Numbered from the stretch's first letter, positions 46,756-56,606 are shown. The stretch: 64,000 nt of DNA from CAVYHX01 sp963768415 (GCA_963768415.1 CAVYHX010000040.1:1-64000); one strand, 5' to 3'. Made by a program: numbers and translations. Notes: generated by a model not told the origin, from the sequence alone.

Positions 46756-48471
46756 ATGGCAGAAACCGCACAACGCATAAAGGTCCGTCTGGGTGACCTG
46801 CTGGTCGAGAAAAAGATCATCTCGGAAGCGCAGTTGACAGCTGGCACTGGCCGACCAGAAAAAGAGCGGGCGCAAGCTCGGGCGCGTGCTGATCGACAAC
46901 GGTTATGCAGCGGAAGATGACATGCTGCAGGCGCTGTCAACAGCAGCTCGATATCCCCTATGTGGATCTTTCTACCTTCGAGCTGAAACCCGAACTGGCA
47001 AAACGGCTGCCGGAGACCGATGCACGCCGTTTCCGCGCCCTGGTGCTGAAGGAAACCGCGCAGGGACTGCTGGTCGCCATGGGCGACCCGACGGATATTT
47101 TCGGTTATGACGAACTGGTACGTCACCTGAAACAGCCGATACAGCTGGCGGCCGTCAAGGAAGACGACCTGTTGCAGAGTCATCGACCGGATCTACCAGG
47201 ACAGCATGCCAGCTGCAGTCACTGGCCAGCGAACTCGGCAAGGATATGGCCGACAACGCCTTCGATCTCGAACAAACTGATCGCCGTCAGCAGCAAGAGC
47301 GACGCACCGGTCGTGCGGCTGATCCAGAATGTTTTCGAAACCTCCGTCAGCTCCAACTCATCGGATATACACATCGAACCGGATGAAGATGTATTGCGTA
47401 TTCGCCGGCGCATCGATGGCGTCCTGCATGAACAGATCATCGAGGACAAGAAGATCATCACCGCCATGGTGTCGCGGCTCAAGCTGATGGCGGATGCCGA
47501 TATATCAGAACACCGCCTGCCCCAGGACGGGCGCTTCTCGCTGAATGTCAGTGGCAAGAATATCGACGTGCGCCTGTCCACCATTCCCACACAGTACGGT
47601 GAGGCCGTGGTCATGCGCCTGCTGGATCACGGCAATGCGATCCCCGGACTCGAGGAGCTCGGCATGCCGGACGGTCTGCTCGAATCCTTCCGCAAGATTA
47701 TCCACAAACCGCATGGCCTGGTGCTGGTCACCGGACCTACCGGCAGCGGCAAGACGACGACGCTGTATGCCGCGCTGCGCGAACTCAACACGCCGCAGAA
47801 AAAGATCATCACCATCGAGGACCCGGTCGAATACCGCCTGCAGCGCGTCAACCAGGTGCAGGTCAACAGCAAGATCGGACTCGATTTTGCACGCGTCCTG
47901 CGCACCGCACTGCGACTCGATCCGGATGTGATCCTGATCGGCGAAATGCGTGATCAGGAAACCGCCGAAATCGGCTTGCGTGGCGCGCTGACCGGCCACC
48001 TGGTGCTGTCGACCCTGCACACCAACGATGCCATCAGCAGCGCCACCCGCCTGATCGATATGGGCCTGGCAGGCTACCTGGTGGCCTCCTCCGTGCAGGC
48101 CATTCTCGCCCAGCGCCTGATACGCCGCGTCTGCAAAAGCTGCAGCGCAAGCACGGAACTGGATGCCAATGAACTGCGCCTGGCTGCGCAACCAGACCGG
48201 TGCCGATCTCGACCGGCATGATTACCGTCACGGGCGCGGGTGTAACGTCTGCAACCAGACCGGCTACAAGGGTCGCATCGGTATCTATGAACTGCTGCTG
48301 ATGACCAATGAACTGGCCGAGGCCCTGCGCCACGGTGACCAGCATGCCTTCCAGCAGGCCGCACTCGCCCAGCCGGGTTACCAGCCACTGGTGGAAAATG
48401 CCCTGGCCTATGCCCGTGAAGGGGTGACCAGCATCGAGGAAGTGATGCGCCTCTGCGGCTGGGCTGACTAG
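46756..48471 (+). CDS. mshE: MSHA pilus extension ATPase MshE (frame interrupted six times)
   Basis: PilB/GspE-type ATPase, corrected length 569. The N-terminal MshEN domain (LGDLLVEKKIISEAQL, LGRVLIDNGYAAEDDMLQAL) is the c-di-GMP binding module of this family. Then come Asp box/arginine regions (SDIHIEPDEDVLRIRRRIDG), Walker A VTGPTGSGKTTTLYAAL, Walker B PDVILIGEMRD and a tetracysteine zinc site (CKSC...CNVC). Single extra bases at about 46837, 46940, 47178, 47209, 47276 and 48177 break the frame; the third to fifth cancel, so part of the ORF looks continuous. Removing all six gives a normal MshE. Confidence 0.92.
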
Positions 48472-48485
48472 CGTACGCAGCGCAG

Positions 48486-49710
48486 ATGCCGGTCTTCAAA
48501 TACAAGGCGCGCGGCAGTCGCGGCGACTCCATCGAGGGCACCCTCGAGGCAGCCAGCACCGACCTGGTTGCCGCACACCTCATGGAGGGCGGTCTCACGC
48601 CGGTCGATATCAGGCCAGTGGCTGAAGAAGGCCGGCCTCGGCGGTGATCTGGGCGAGCTGTTCATGCCCAAGGTGGAAACCGCTGACCTGATCCAGTTCA
48701 GCCGCCAGATGCACAGTATGCTGCGGGCCAGTGTCCCGATATTCAACACCGTCTCCGGACTGGCCGCCACCTGCAGCAACCGCACCATGGCACAAACGCT
48801 CACCCAGGTGACGCGCAGCCTGGAATCCGGCCGTCCCCTGTCAGACGCGCTCGCCCAGCACCCCGAGGTGTTTTCCGTCTTCTATGTCAGCCTGGTACGG
48901 GTAGGCGAGACCAGCGGCAAGCTGGCAGACATTTTCCAGCAGCTTGCGTTTTACCTGGACCGGGAGAAGACCACCCGCGACAAGATCAAGGCCGCATTGC
49001 GTTACCCGATGTTCGTGCTCAGTGCCATCCTGGTCGCCCTGATGATCATCAGCGTCTGGGTGATTCCGGCCTTCTCGCGGCTGTTCGCCAGTTTTGGCGC
49101 GGACCTGCCCCTGGCCACCCGCATACTCATGGGGGTCTCGGATTTTATCCTGTCGAACTGGCACCTGCTGATTGCCGCCACCGTGATCACCGTATTCGGC
49201 GTGCGTGCGTATGTCAGGACCGATGCGGGCCGTTACCGGTGGCACAAACTGAAACTGCGCCTGCCACTGGTCGGACCGGTCATGTACAAGGCGGCGCTGG
49301 CGCGCTTCAGTCACCTGTTCTCCCTGTCCTACAAATCCGGGGTGCAACTGATTACCGCACTGACCGTCGTGGCCCGTGCCCTCAACAACAGCTACCTGGA
49401 AGAGCGCATCCTGGGGATGCGCGAAGGCATCGAACACGGCAAGTCCATCAGCCTGACGGCCGGCGGCAGCGGAATTTTCGACCCGCTGGTACTGCAAATG
49501 CTGGCCGTGGGGGAAGAGTCGGGCACCATCGGCGATCTGCTGGAGGAGGTGGCCCACTACTACGACCGCGAGGTCGACTACGCCGTTGACAAGCTGAGCG
49601 CCTCCATCGAACCGCTGCTCACCGTGGTTATCGGCGGCCTGGTGCTGGTCATGGCCATGGGCGTGTTCCTGCCCATGTGGGACCTGGCCTCGGTCGCCCT
49701 GGCAAAATGA
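48486..49710 (+). CDS. mshG: MSHA platform protein MshG (PilC-like, frame interrupted)
   Basis: Corrected length 407, inner-membrane platform of the pilus. PVFKYKARGSRGDSIEGTLEA at the N-terminus, two cytoplasmic T2SS-F domains (LIQFSRQMHSMLRASVPI and ARFSHLFSLSYKSGVQLI) and three membrane helices, the last near the end (LLTVVIGGLVLVMAMGVFLP). One extra C at ~48615 breaks the frame after VDIR; once removed it continues QWLKKAGLGGDLGELF. Confidence 0.93.
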
Positions 49711-49821
49711 GGCAAAAACAGCTGGAAAATCCTAAAGAGACCGCGCTTGCGGCCGATTAACTGATCAGCCCACTGAGCCTAGGGTGTCAACGTGTCAATT
49801 TCACAATATGGAGTAACTGAA

Positions 49822-50199
49822 ATGAGCAAACAGAAAGGTTTTACACTTATCGAGCTGGTTATCGTGATTGCCATCCTGGGCATCCTGGCGGCGATCGCCG
49901 TGCCCAAGTTCGTCGATCTGTCCGGTCAGGCCACCACGGCCGCCAAACGCGGCATGAGCGGCACGGTCAAGAGCGCACATGCCATTGCCGTGGCCGAGCT
50001 GAAAAAATTTCCGACACTCAGCAGCCTGGCGACTTACGTCAACGGTGAAGGTGTTGCTGTGTCCACTGCTGGTGATGGAATCAGTGTCAACATCGACGGG
50101 ACGGCGTATACGGTACCCACTTTCACGGCCTCGAATTGTAGCGGTGCAACCGGAGGTGGCGGGGATACCGTCAGTTGCGTGGGAAGTATTGCACCGTAG
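49822..50199 (+). CDS. mshA: MSHA major pilin MshA
   Basis: 125 residues from the ATG at 49822 (GGAG 10 bases upstream). Class III prepilin signal MSKQKG, cleaved before FTLIELVIVIAILGILAAIA. The globular part has two C-terminal Cys (NCSG...VSC) that can form the pilin disulfide loop. Only one major pilin gene is present; Vibrio has mshB and mshA. A terminator follows. Confidence 0.93.
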   Translation: MSKQKGFTLIELVIVIAILGILAAIAVPKFVDLSGQATTAAKRGMSGTVKSAHAIAVAELKKFPTLSSLATYVNGEGVAVSTAGDGISVNIDGTAYTVPTFTASNCSGATGGGGDTVSCVGSIAP

Positions 50200-50227
50200 G
50201 GGCAGGCATTCATAAACTTGTCGCGGA

Positions 50228-50253
50228 AAGGGCGGGCTGTAGCCCGCCTTTTT
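50228..50253 (+). terminator. Rho-independent terminator after mshA
   Basis: GGCGGGCT-GT-AGCCCGCC (8-bp perfect stem) followed by TTTTT. Placed between mshA and mshC, it would let a mshA-rich transcript stop while some read-through supplies the minor pilins. Confidence 0.88.
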
Positions 50254-50302
50254 CGTTCTCACAGGTCTTGAGTGCGCACTCCGAATGCAACCGCCGGGAA
50301 CA

Positions 50303-50753
50303 ATGAATAGCAAGGGTTTCACCCTGATCGAGCTGGTCACGGTACTGGTGATCGTGGCTGCGCTCGCGGCCTATGCCCTGCCCAACTGGGCGCCGGACGA
50401 TACCACGGTGGCGGCGCAGGCGGACCGGCTGGCGCGCGACCTGCGCCATACCCAGGCACTGGCCATGGCGCCAGGGGCGCACCCTCAGCTTTGATGTGGT
50501 CTCGGCCTCGGCATACCGCGCCGCGGCCGGCGGCAGCACGGTGACCGACCCGGCCACCCAGGAAAACTTTCTGATCACGCTGGACAACAGCGTCACGCTC
50601 AGCGGCACCGATACCGATTTCGACAGCCTCGGCCGGCCGGTCAGCGCGGGCAGCCTGCTGGCGGCGGCGCGCGTGTTCAGCGTGACCGGCAGCAGCCGTA
50701 CCGCCACGGTCACTGTCAGCCCGGTGACCGGCTATGTGGCGGTATCCCCGTGA
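50303..50753 (+). CDS. mshC: MSHA minor pilin MshC (frame interrupted)
   Basis: Corrected length 149. Prepilin signal MNSKG then FTLIELVTVLVIVAALAAYA; GspH/PseudoH-like body. One extra C at 50471 (GCGCCAGGGGCGC) breaks the frame; without it ALAMAQGRTLSFDVVSASAY reads through. The stop overlaps the mshD start. Confidence 0.87.
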
Positions 50754-51148
50754 AGATGCATGCACAACGGGGTTTTACCCTGCTGGAACTGATCCTGGTC
50801 ATTGTGATTATGGCACTGGCCGCGGTCCCGGTGCTCGGGCAGTTCACCCAGGTCAGCGGCAGCCTGCAGGCAAACGAGGCCATCCAGACGGCGGCGCTGC
50901 TCGCCCAGGAACAGGCCGAAGCGGTGCTGGCGGACCGGCGCCGGCTGACCTACGCCGCCATTCCGACCGGCACAACCAGCACCGTGCTGACCGGCAATTA
51001 CAGCGCCTACACCCGCACACTGACTGTCAACGAGCCGCCCGCGGGCAGTGGCTGCGCCGTGGGCGCGACCTGCAAGGAAGTGATCGTGCGCGTCGACCAC
51101 AACGGCCGCCAGCGCGCCGCGGTCACCTTCATCCTGGTGGACTACTGA
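50750..51148 (+). CDS. mshD: MSHA minor pilin MshD
   Basis: 132 residues (GTG at 50750; ATG at 50756 possible). Prepilin motif QRG then FTLLELILVIVIMALAAVPV, followed by EAIQTAALLAQEQAEAVLADRR typical of MshD. A C-terminal Cys pair (GCAVGATC). Overlaps mshC and mshO by a few bases. Confidence 0.88.
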   Translation: MKMHAQRGFTLLELILVIVIMALAAVPVLGQFTQVSGSLQANEAIQTAALLAQEQAEAVLADRRRLTYAAIPTGTTSTVLTGNYSAYTRTLTVNEPPAGSGCAVGATCKEVIVRVDHNGRQRAAVTFILVDY

Positions 51149-51669
51149 TGCCGGGCCGCACACGCCAGCGCGGGTTCACCCTGATCGAGATGGTCATCGT
51201 CATGATCATCCTGGCGATCCTGGCTGCCGGGGCCGGCTTCGGACTGCAGAGCGGGGCGCGTGCCTTTAACAGCAGCGCCAGTGCCATCCATACCCTGAGC
51301 AAGCTGCGCCTGGCCGGCGAGCGCATGACACGCGAGATCCGGGAAATCCGCCGTGACCCGGTGACCCCGGCACAGTACGACATCGGCACCATGACGGCGG
51401 CAGCACTCGCATTCACCAAGTCTGACGGCACCGTGGTCACCCTCACCAACGCGGCACCGCTGGCCACCCTGGCCTATGACAGTCCGGCGGGCTCCCGCAC
51501 CCTCACCAACGCGGTCAACAACCTCGCCTTCGCCTACTACCAGAGCGACGGTGCCACCGCCGCCACCGGTACTGCGGACATCGCCTTCGTCGAATTCGAA
51601 CTGGTGCTGACCCTGGACGGCAATCTCTACCCGCAGCGCACGCGGGTGGCGCTGAGGAACCAGCCATGA
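51148..51669 (+). CDS. mshO: MSHA minor pilin MshO
   Basis: 173 residues. Prepilin motif RQRG then FTLIEMVIVMIILAILAAGA; the body AGERMTREIREIRRDPVTP matches the MshO/PilW type. Likely part of the pilus tip complex with MshC, MshD and MshP. Confidence 0.87.
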   Translation: MPGRTRQRGFTLIEMVIVMIILAILAAGAGFGLQSGARAFNSSASAIHTLSKLRLAGERMTREIREIRRDPVTPAQYDIGTMTAAALAFTKSDGTVVTLTNAAPLATLAYDSPAGSRTLTNAVNNLAFAYYQSDGATAATGTADIAFVEFELVLTLDGNLYPQRTRVALRNQP

Positions 51670-53046
51670 GTGCCGCGAGCCTGCACCACCAGCGCGGTGC
51701 CGTGACCCTGATCGGCGCGCTGTTTCTGATCATCACCCTGGTGGTGCTGCTGGGCGCCGTGCAACGCATGGCCGCCACCGACATTATCGACAGCGCCCTC
51801 GGCAATGACGGTGTCGAGGCGTTGTTTATCGCGGAGACCGGGCTGGAGCGCGCGGCCTGGCGCTATGCCGGCGGGACCAGCTGTCCCCTGCTTGCGGGTG
51901 AAACCGCTCCCGTGGCGCGCGGCAGTTTTCAGATCCTCTCCGCCGCACTCGCCGGCTCGCTGTGCCGGGTCCGCGTACAGGGCAGCGTCATAACGACCAC
52001 CGCGGCGGATGCGACCCGGCGCACGGTGGAGGCCGAGTTGCTGTTGCAAACCGGCGGCTTCGGTGGCTGGGCCGTGGGCAAGAAAGACGGCGGCGAGGCC
52101 GGCATCGCCGGCTGGGACGGCAGCAGCTGGAGCCAGCCGGGTCCGTATGCCGGCGTGCCCGACAAGGAACTGTTCGGGGTCAGCTGTGTGGCCAGTGATG
52201 ACTGCTGGGCGGTCGGTGATGACGAAGGCGGTGAGCTGATAATCCACTGGGACGGCAGCAACTGGAGCCGCGTCGGCCCCTACGGCGGTATCCCCGACAA
52301 GAAACTATTCAGCGTGCAGTGTATCACCAGCGATGACTGCTGGGCCGTGGGGGAAAAAGACGGCGGTGATGCGAACATCAATCACTGGGACGGCAGCAAC
52401 TGGTCCAGCGTCTCTGCACCCGCGGTCCCCGACAAGAACCTGAACAGCGTCCACTGCGTCGCCGGTAATGACTGCTGGGCCGTGGGTGACAGGAACGGCG
52501 GTAATGCCAATATCAATCACTGGGACGGCAGCAGCTGGTCCAGTGTCGCGGCACCCGCCGTGACCAACAAGGACCTGAACAGCGTGCACTGCGTCGCCAG
52601 CAACGACTGCTGGGCAGTCGGCCAAAAGGACGGTGATGCCAATATCAATCACTGGGACGGCAGCAGCTGGTCCAGTGTCGCTGCAGGCGCGGTCCCCAGC
52701 AAGGACCTGGACAGCGTGCACTGCGTCGCCGGTAACGACTGCTGGGCCGTCGGCCAAAAGGATGGTGGCGACGCCAATATCATTCACTGGGACGGCAGCA
52801 GCTGGTCCAGCGTTTCCGCGCCTGCGGTACCCAACGAGGATCTCAACGGCATACACATGGTCAGCGCCACCGAGGGTTATGTCACCGGCAAGGACGGCAC
52901 CTTTGCGGTGTGGGACGGCAGCACCTGGACCAGCCAGGCCTCGCCCACCGGCGAGGACACTGAATGCGATCGCCTTTGTACCCGGCGGCGGTGGCGGTGG
53001 CAGCGGTGGCGTCCAGCTGGTGCGCTGGACCGAGGTGATTCAATGA
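51666..53046 (+). CDS. MshP-like minor pilin fused to a seven-repeat propeller (frame interrupted at end)
   Basis: Corrected length 459. Residues 1-~135 are PilX/MshP-like: HQRGAVTLIGALFLIITLVVLLG, Glu in EALFIAETGLERAAWR. From ~137 to ~440 there are seven repeats of 44-45 residues with the pattern DCWAVGxKDGG, then HWDGSxWSxV, then LxSVxCVA; the DNA period is 135 bp (132 once). Such repeats build beta-propeller blades, and seven blades close a common propeller. Two Cys per repeat could form disulfides. One extra A at 52959 alters the last residues; without it the protein ends LNAIAFVPGGGGGGSGG and VQLVRWTEVIQ. Likely a tip-exposed binding domain replacing MshQ. Confidence 0.87.
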
Positions 53047-53109
53047 CCGGCGCCAGCGGCCGACTTTAGAACTAATGACCGTAATGTATCCGCCACCGGG
53101 CGCAGGCAC

Positions 53110-53135
53110 ATACCCGGCACGGGATTGCCGGGTAT
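53110..53135 (+). terminator. Strong hairpin between mshP-like gene and mshI
   Basis: ATACCCGGCA-CGGGAT-TGCCGGGTAT, a perfect 10-bp stem with a 6-base loop and no T run. It sits ~17 bases before the mshI ATG, so it may reduce read-through, stabilise the upstream mRNA or mask initiation of mshI. Confidence 0.5.
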
Positions 53136-53151
53136 ACCAAAGGTAAATGAT

Positions 53152-54087
53152 ATGTTTAAATTAGGAAAAAAACGGAACTCAGGCGCGCTGACCGGCATCG
53201 TAACCGGCCCGGAGGGCGTCGCCATTGCCACCGTAGGACGCCGCGACGGGGCCCGGCCGGCGCTGCAGACACATCATTACCAGCCGGCTACAGGAACGGC
53301 GGTGATGACTGATCTCGAGGCGCTGCTGAAGGCACAGGACCTCGACCGGCAGCACTGTTCGACACTGCTACCGGTCGGTGACTACCAGCTGCTGGTGGTC
53401 AATACGCCGGAGGTGCCGGCACCGGAACTGCGCTCCGCCATCCGCTGGCTCATTCATGACATGATCGACTATCACGTCGACGATGCCGTGCTCGATGTCT
53501 TCGATGCCCCGCCCGGCGGGCCGAATAACCTGCAGCAGCAAATGTATGTGGTGGTCGCACGCTCGACAGCCGTCAAACAGCGCATTGACCGGCTGGAACA
53601 GGCCGGGGTCAATCTGGAGATCATCGATATCCCGGAACTGGCCATGCGCAATATTGCCGCCAGCCTCCCGGAGGACGAAAACGGACTGCTGATGCTCCAT
53701 TTCGACCGGGATGAATGCATCATCACCATCACCCGCCAGGGCAACCTGTACCTGACGCGTACCCTGGATATCGGTTACCGGCAACTCCAGGAAACTGCCG
53801 CCGACCCGCAACCGCTGGTTAACCGGCTGACGCTGGAGATACAGCGGTCGATGGATTATTTCGAACGTCATTTCCAGCTGGCACCGGTCGGGTCGCTGGT
53901 GATCCTGCCACCACCGCTGCCTGTTCAGGACATAGCGGATGCCTTGCAGGGCATGCTGGGAATCACAACCCGCATTCTCAAGCTGGGTGAAGTCGTTGAA
54001 TGTGACAGCGAACCGGAGGCCGCCGTCGCGGCACAATACCTGCTCGCCACCGGTGCCGCGTTACGTACCGAGACCGTAGCGCTGTAA
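53152..54087 (+). CDS. mshI: MSHA biogenesis protein MshI (PilM-like)
   Basis: 311 residues from the ATG at 53152 (MFKLGKKRNSG). Actin-like PilM fold: LTGIVTGPEGVAIATVGR, ELRSAIRWLIHDMIDYHVDDAVLDVF, the second phosphate-loop region LMLHFDRDECIITITRQGNLYLTR, and LTLEIQRSMDYFERHF. It normally precedes the PilN-like gene; here it closes the operon, 12 kb away from it. Confidence 0.9.
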   Translation: MFKLGKKRNSGALTGIVTGPEGVAIATVGRRDGARPALQTHHYQPATGTAVMTDLEALLKAQDLDRQHCSTLLPVGDYQLLVVNTPEVPAPELRSAIRWLIHDMIDYHVDDAVLDVFDAPPGGPNNLQQQMYVVVARSTAVKQRIDRLEQAGVNLEIIDIPELAMRNIAASLPEDENGLLMLHFDRDECIITITRQGNLYLTRTLDIGYRQLQETAADPQPLVNRLTLEIQRSMDYFERHFQLAPVGSLVILPPPLPVQDIADALQGMLGITTRILKLGEVVECDSEPEAAVAAQYLLATGAALRTETVAL

Positions 54088-54179
54088 ATAAACCGTCTTG
54101 CGCCCGGTGCAATCGCGCCGGAGGACGGCGTTTACACCCGGCGCTTAATCGGGTGCTCCTACAGTGTTCTTATAATCGC

Positions 54180-54206
54180 CTGTAGGAGCGGTCTCCTGAC
54201 CGCGAT
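54180..54206. repeat. REP-like element (GTAGGAGCGGTCTCCTGACCGCGA)
   Basis: A REP-type extragenic palindrome with the TGTAGGAGCGG start and GACCGCGA end seen in many pseudomonads and relatives. It lies in the 54088-54291 spacer between convergent genes. A related fragment (GGTGCTCCTACAG) lies just upstream at ~54153. No gene is seen in the spacer. Confidence 0.6.
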
Positions 54207-54291
54207 GGTTTCCTGACCCGGCGCGCTGTGGGCAGCGTTTACGGCCGGCTGTTTCGGGTGTTCCTGCAGGTGTAATTCAGAACATGGAAAG

Positions 54292-55146
54292 TCAGGCGAA
54301 CATCCTGGCAATGTCTTCCGCAGCTTCGAAACTGGCGGTCACCAGTTCATCCAGCTGTTCCGGCGCGAGCCCGTGACTGGAAACCGCCGCGTCGATCAAT
54401 GCCTGCACACCGGGATTGCGTTCCGATTCACGCAACAGGGCTACCAGGCTCACGGCCGGCAGCGCGGCAAGCCCGTCCGCGCCATTGCCATGATGGGCGC
54501 CGATGGCCTGGGTAAGCCGTTCCGGGAAGTCCCAGTCAGCGCACATCCACATGGCGACCATGGCATGGTCCCAGCCAAATGCCGCGCGTTCCAGTTCCGC
54601 CAGATCGGCGTTGTCGGTGGCATGCCAGCGTTCGAGCAGCGGACCGTAATCGTCGGGACGCCGTTGCGCCAGCACCGGGATGGCCATGTCCTGCAACAGG
54701 GCGGCCGTATAACTCTCGGAACGCCGCGACGGGTCGATCAGGTCCGCCAGTGCACGTGCCGTTGCCGCCCGGCGCGCCGCGGTACACCAGAAGCGTTGCA
54801 TCTCGAAACCCGGGATTTCGACGACCGGCAAAACCTCGCGCACCCCTACCGAGATGAGGATGGTTTCCAGTTCGCCGCGCCCCAGCAGCGATACTGCATG
54901 GTCGATATTTTCCACCTTGTGCTTCAGTGAATAGGCAGCTGAATTGACGGTTTTGAGCAGCTGCACGGTGAGTCCCGGATCTGAAGCGACCACCTCGGCG
55001 ATGGCCGTTGGCGAGGCCTGTTCATCACGGACCTTCTCCAGGGCGTTCAGTACAATGACCGGAAAACTGGGCAATTCATAGTCACCCAGCACCGCCTGCA
55101 TCTCTTCCCTTGGGCTGTGATTTTTGCGTTTGAATAGTTGCAGCAT
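54292..55146 (-). CDS. HDOD domain protein
   Basis: 284 residues, an HDOD domain over ~20-230: YELPSFPVIVLNALEKVRDEQA, VVASDPGLTVQLLKTVNSAAY, HAVSLLGRGELETILISVGV, TAALLQDMAIPVLAQRRPDDY. HDOD proteins act in signalling without known catalysis. It starts 4 bases after the stop of the pentapeptide-repeat channel gene and is probably co-transcribed with it. Confidence 0.92.
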   Translation of the reverse strand: MLQLFKRKNHSPREEMQAVLGDYELPSFPVIVLNALEKVRDEQASPTAIAEVVASDPGLTVQLLKTVNSAAYSLKHKVENIDHAVSLLGRGELETILISVGVREVLPVVEIPGFEMQRFWCTAARRAATARALADLIDPSRRSESYTAALLQDMAIPVLAQRRPDDYGPLLERWHATDNADLAELERAAFGWDHAMVAMWMCADWDFPERLTQAIGAHHGNGADGLAALPAVSLVALLRESERNPGVQALIDAAVSSHGLAPEQLDELVTASFEAAEDIARMFA

Positions 55147-55149
55147 GCT

Positions 55150-56226
55150 TCAATCCGCCCGGCGGGCCATCTTGTTGGCAAAAATACTCAGCAATCCACC
55201 CAGCATCACATAACCGAATACTACCTCGATGATTGCCAGCACCTGCGCCATCGGCGAGGCAGGCACTACATCGCCGTAACCGAGCGTGGTCAGGGTCACG
55301 ACACTGAAATAAACCGAGGACATATAGGTGGGGTATTCACCATAGTCCAGCGCCACGAACGTGAACAGAAATGCAAACAGCATCAGCACAATGATGATCC
55401 AGGCGCCCCAGCGCAGAAAACTCCGTCCGCAGTCCGAGCTCACCCACCACAGCCAGTAGATAACCCGGTTGATGCGGCTTTGAATGCGAAACTCGTGCAG
55501 ATAATTCTGGTCCATGATCGTGCGCCGGGTCAGGTATGCACCGGTGAAATTAATATCATGCACATCGGCACCGATCCAGTTCGCCGCGGTATAGCCGCGC
55601 AGCCCGCGCAAGTGTGCATGAGAAAGTTCGGCATCCACGAATGTGGCCCCGTCAACACTGCTGCCTTCCAGGTCCGCGTGCTGGAGATTGCTGCGGGAAA
55701 AATCCGCATTGCGCAGGTCGGCATCCCGGAGCCGTGCATGCTGTAAATCCGTGGCACGCAGGTCGGTGCCCTGCAGGGTTGCCTTGATAAATGTCGCGCC
55801 CCGCAGGCTGGCGCTGAAGAATGTTGCATCGGTGAGGTCTGCTGATTCGAAGCCGGCATTCTCGGCGCTGCATGAACTCAGGTTGGCACCGGTCAGATCA
55901 GCCGATATCAACACACTGTCCCTGAGATTTGCTTCAAACAACACGGTGCCGCGCAAATTTGCTGACATAAGCCGGGTATGCGCCAGGTCTGCACGGCTGA
56001 GATCGGCACCGGACAGATCATAGCCGGAGAGATCCAGATTCGACAGGTCTGCGCCGATGAGCTGTGCGCCACGCAGGATGGTCCTGTCCATCCCCGCAGG
56101 TGGACCGCCCTCGTCACGGATGGCCGCGAGCCATTCCTGCACCCGTGCCCGCGGCGTGCTGACAGCGCCCGGATCCGAATGCTCAGTGCCGGGGGTTTTT
56201 TTTGCGGGTGCTCCCAGGGCAGACAT
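55150..56226 (-). CDS. Pentapeptide-repeat protein fused to a potassium-channel-like pore
   Basis: 358 residues. After a short polar N-terminus, ~50-205 are pentapeptide repeats, A(D/N)LxX style (ADLSNLDLSGYDLSGADLSR, ATFIKATLQGTDLRATDL), which fold into a right-handed beta helix. Two membrane helices follow (~262-285, WIIIVLMLFAFLFTFVAL; ~330-352) around a pore loop with the potassium selectivity filter TTLGYGDVVP. This is a two-transmembrane pore (ion trans_2 type) with a cytoplasmic beta-helical domain. Gating signal unknown. Confidence 0.92.
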   Translation of the reverse strand: MSALGAPAKKTPGTEHSDPGAVSTPRARVQEWLAAIRDEGGPPAGMDRTILRGAQLIGADLSNLDLSGYDLSGADLSRADLAHTRLMSANLRGTVLFEANLRDSVLISADLTGANLSSCSAENAGFESADLTDATFFSASLRGATFIKATLQGTDLRATDLQHARLRDADLRNADFSRSNLQHADLEGSSVDGATFVDAELSHAHLRGLRGYTAANWIGADVHDINFTGAYLTRRTIMDQNYLHEFRIQSRINRVIYWLWWVSSDCGRSFLRWGAWIIIVLMLFAFLFTFVALDYGEYPTYMSSVYFSVVTLTTLGYGDVVPASPMAQVLAIIEVVFGYVMLGGLLSIFANKMARRAD

Positions 56227-56484
56227 GATCAGGCGCGGCTCCTGCCGGTTCGATTGCAGTGATCGTCACTGGGTGGTCCACTGTATCTGTTTGATCTCAC
56301 ACCTATTCATCGGCCGCCCGAGGGTGCCCTTTAGGGCAGAAAAGACGCCGCTGCAGCAGCTGCAGGCTGGAGATCTCAACCGGCAGCGGGACCGGCCTGC
56401 CGCAGGTTATGTTCGACATGTCAACGGCTTGCGCAGCCCATCCGGCGCAGCGGCAAGACTTGCCCGGGAAAGCGCTGATGTGTC

Positions 56485-56570
56485 GTCATTCCGGGCGGAG
56501 CGCAGCGGAGTGCCGGAATCCAGTCGTAAAATTCAGCCGGTTACTGGATCCCGGCCTGCGCCGGGATGAC
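56485..56570. mobile_element. MITE/REP-like element with inverted ends GTCATTCCGG / CCGGGATGAC
   Basis: An 86-base element starting GTCATTCCGGGCGGAGCGCA and ending CCTGCGCCGGGATGAC, with imperfect inverted ends. This type is scattered in many proteobacterial genomes and has no coding capacity. The remaining spacer 56227-56606 shows no gene. Confidence 0.65.
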
Positions 56571-56606
56571 AGGATAATAATTGACCAGAGCTTGTTTAGT
56601 GTTGAC

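Noticed and set aside
46756..48471. Programmed frameshifting in mshE and other genes
   Set aside because: The breaks lack slippery heptamers with downstream structure, occur in many unrelated genes, and several cancel one another, which fits sequence error better.
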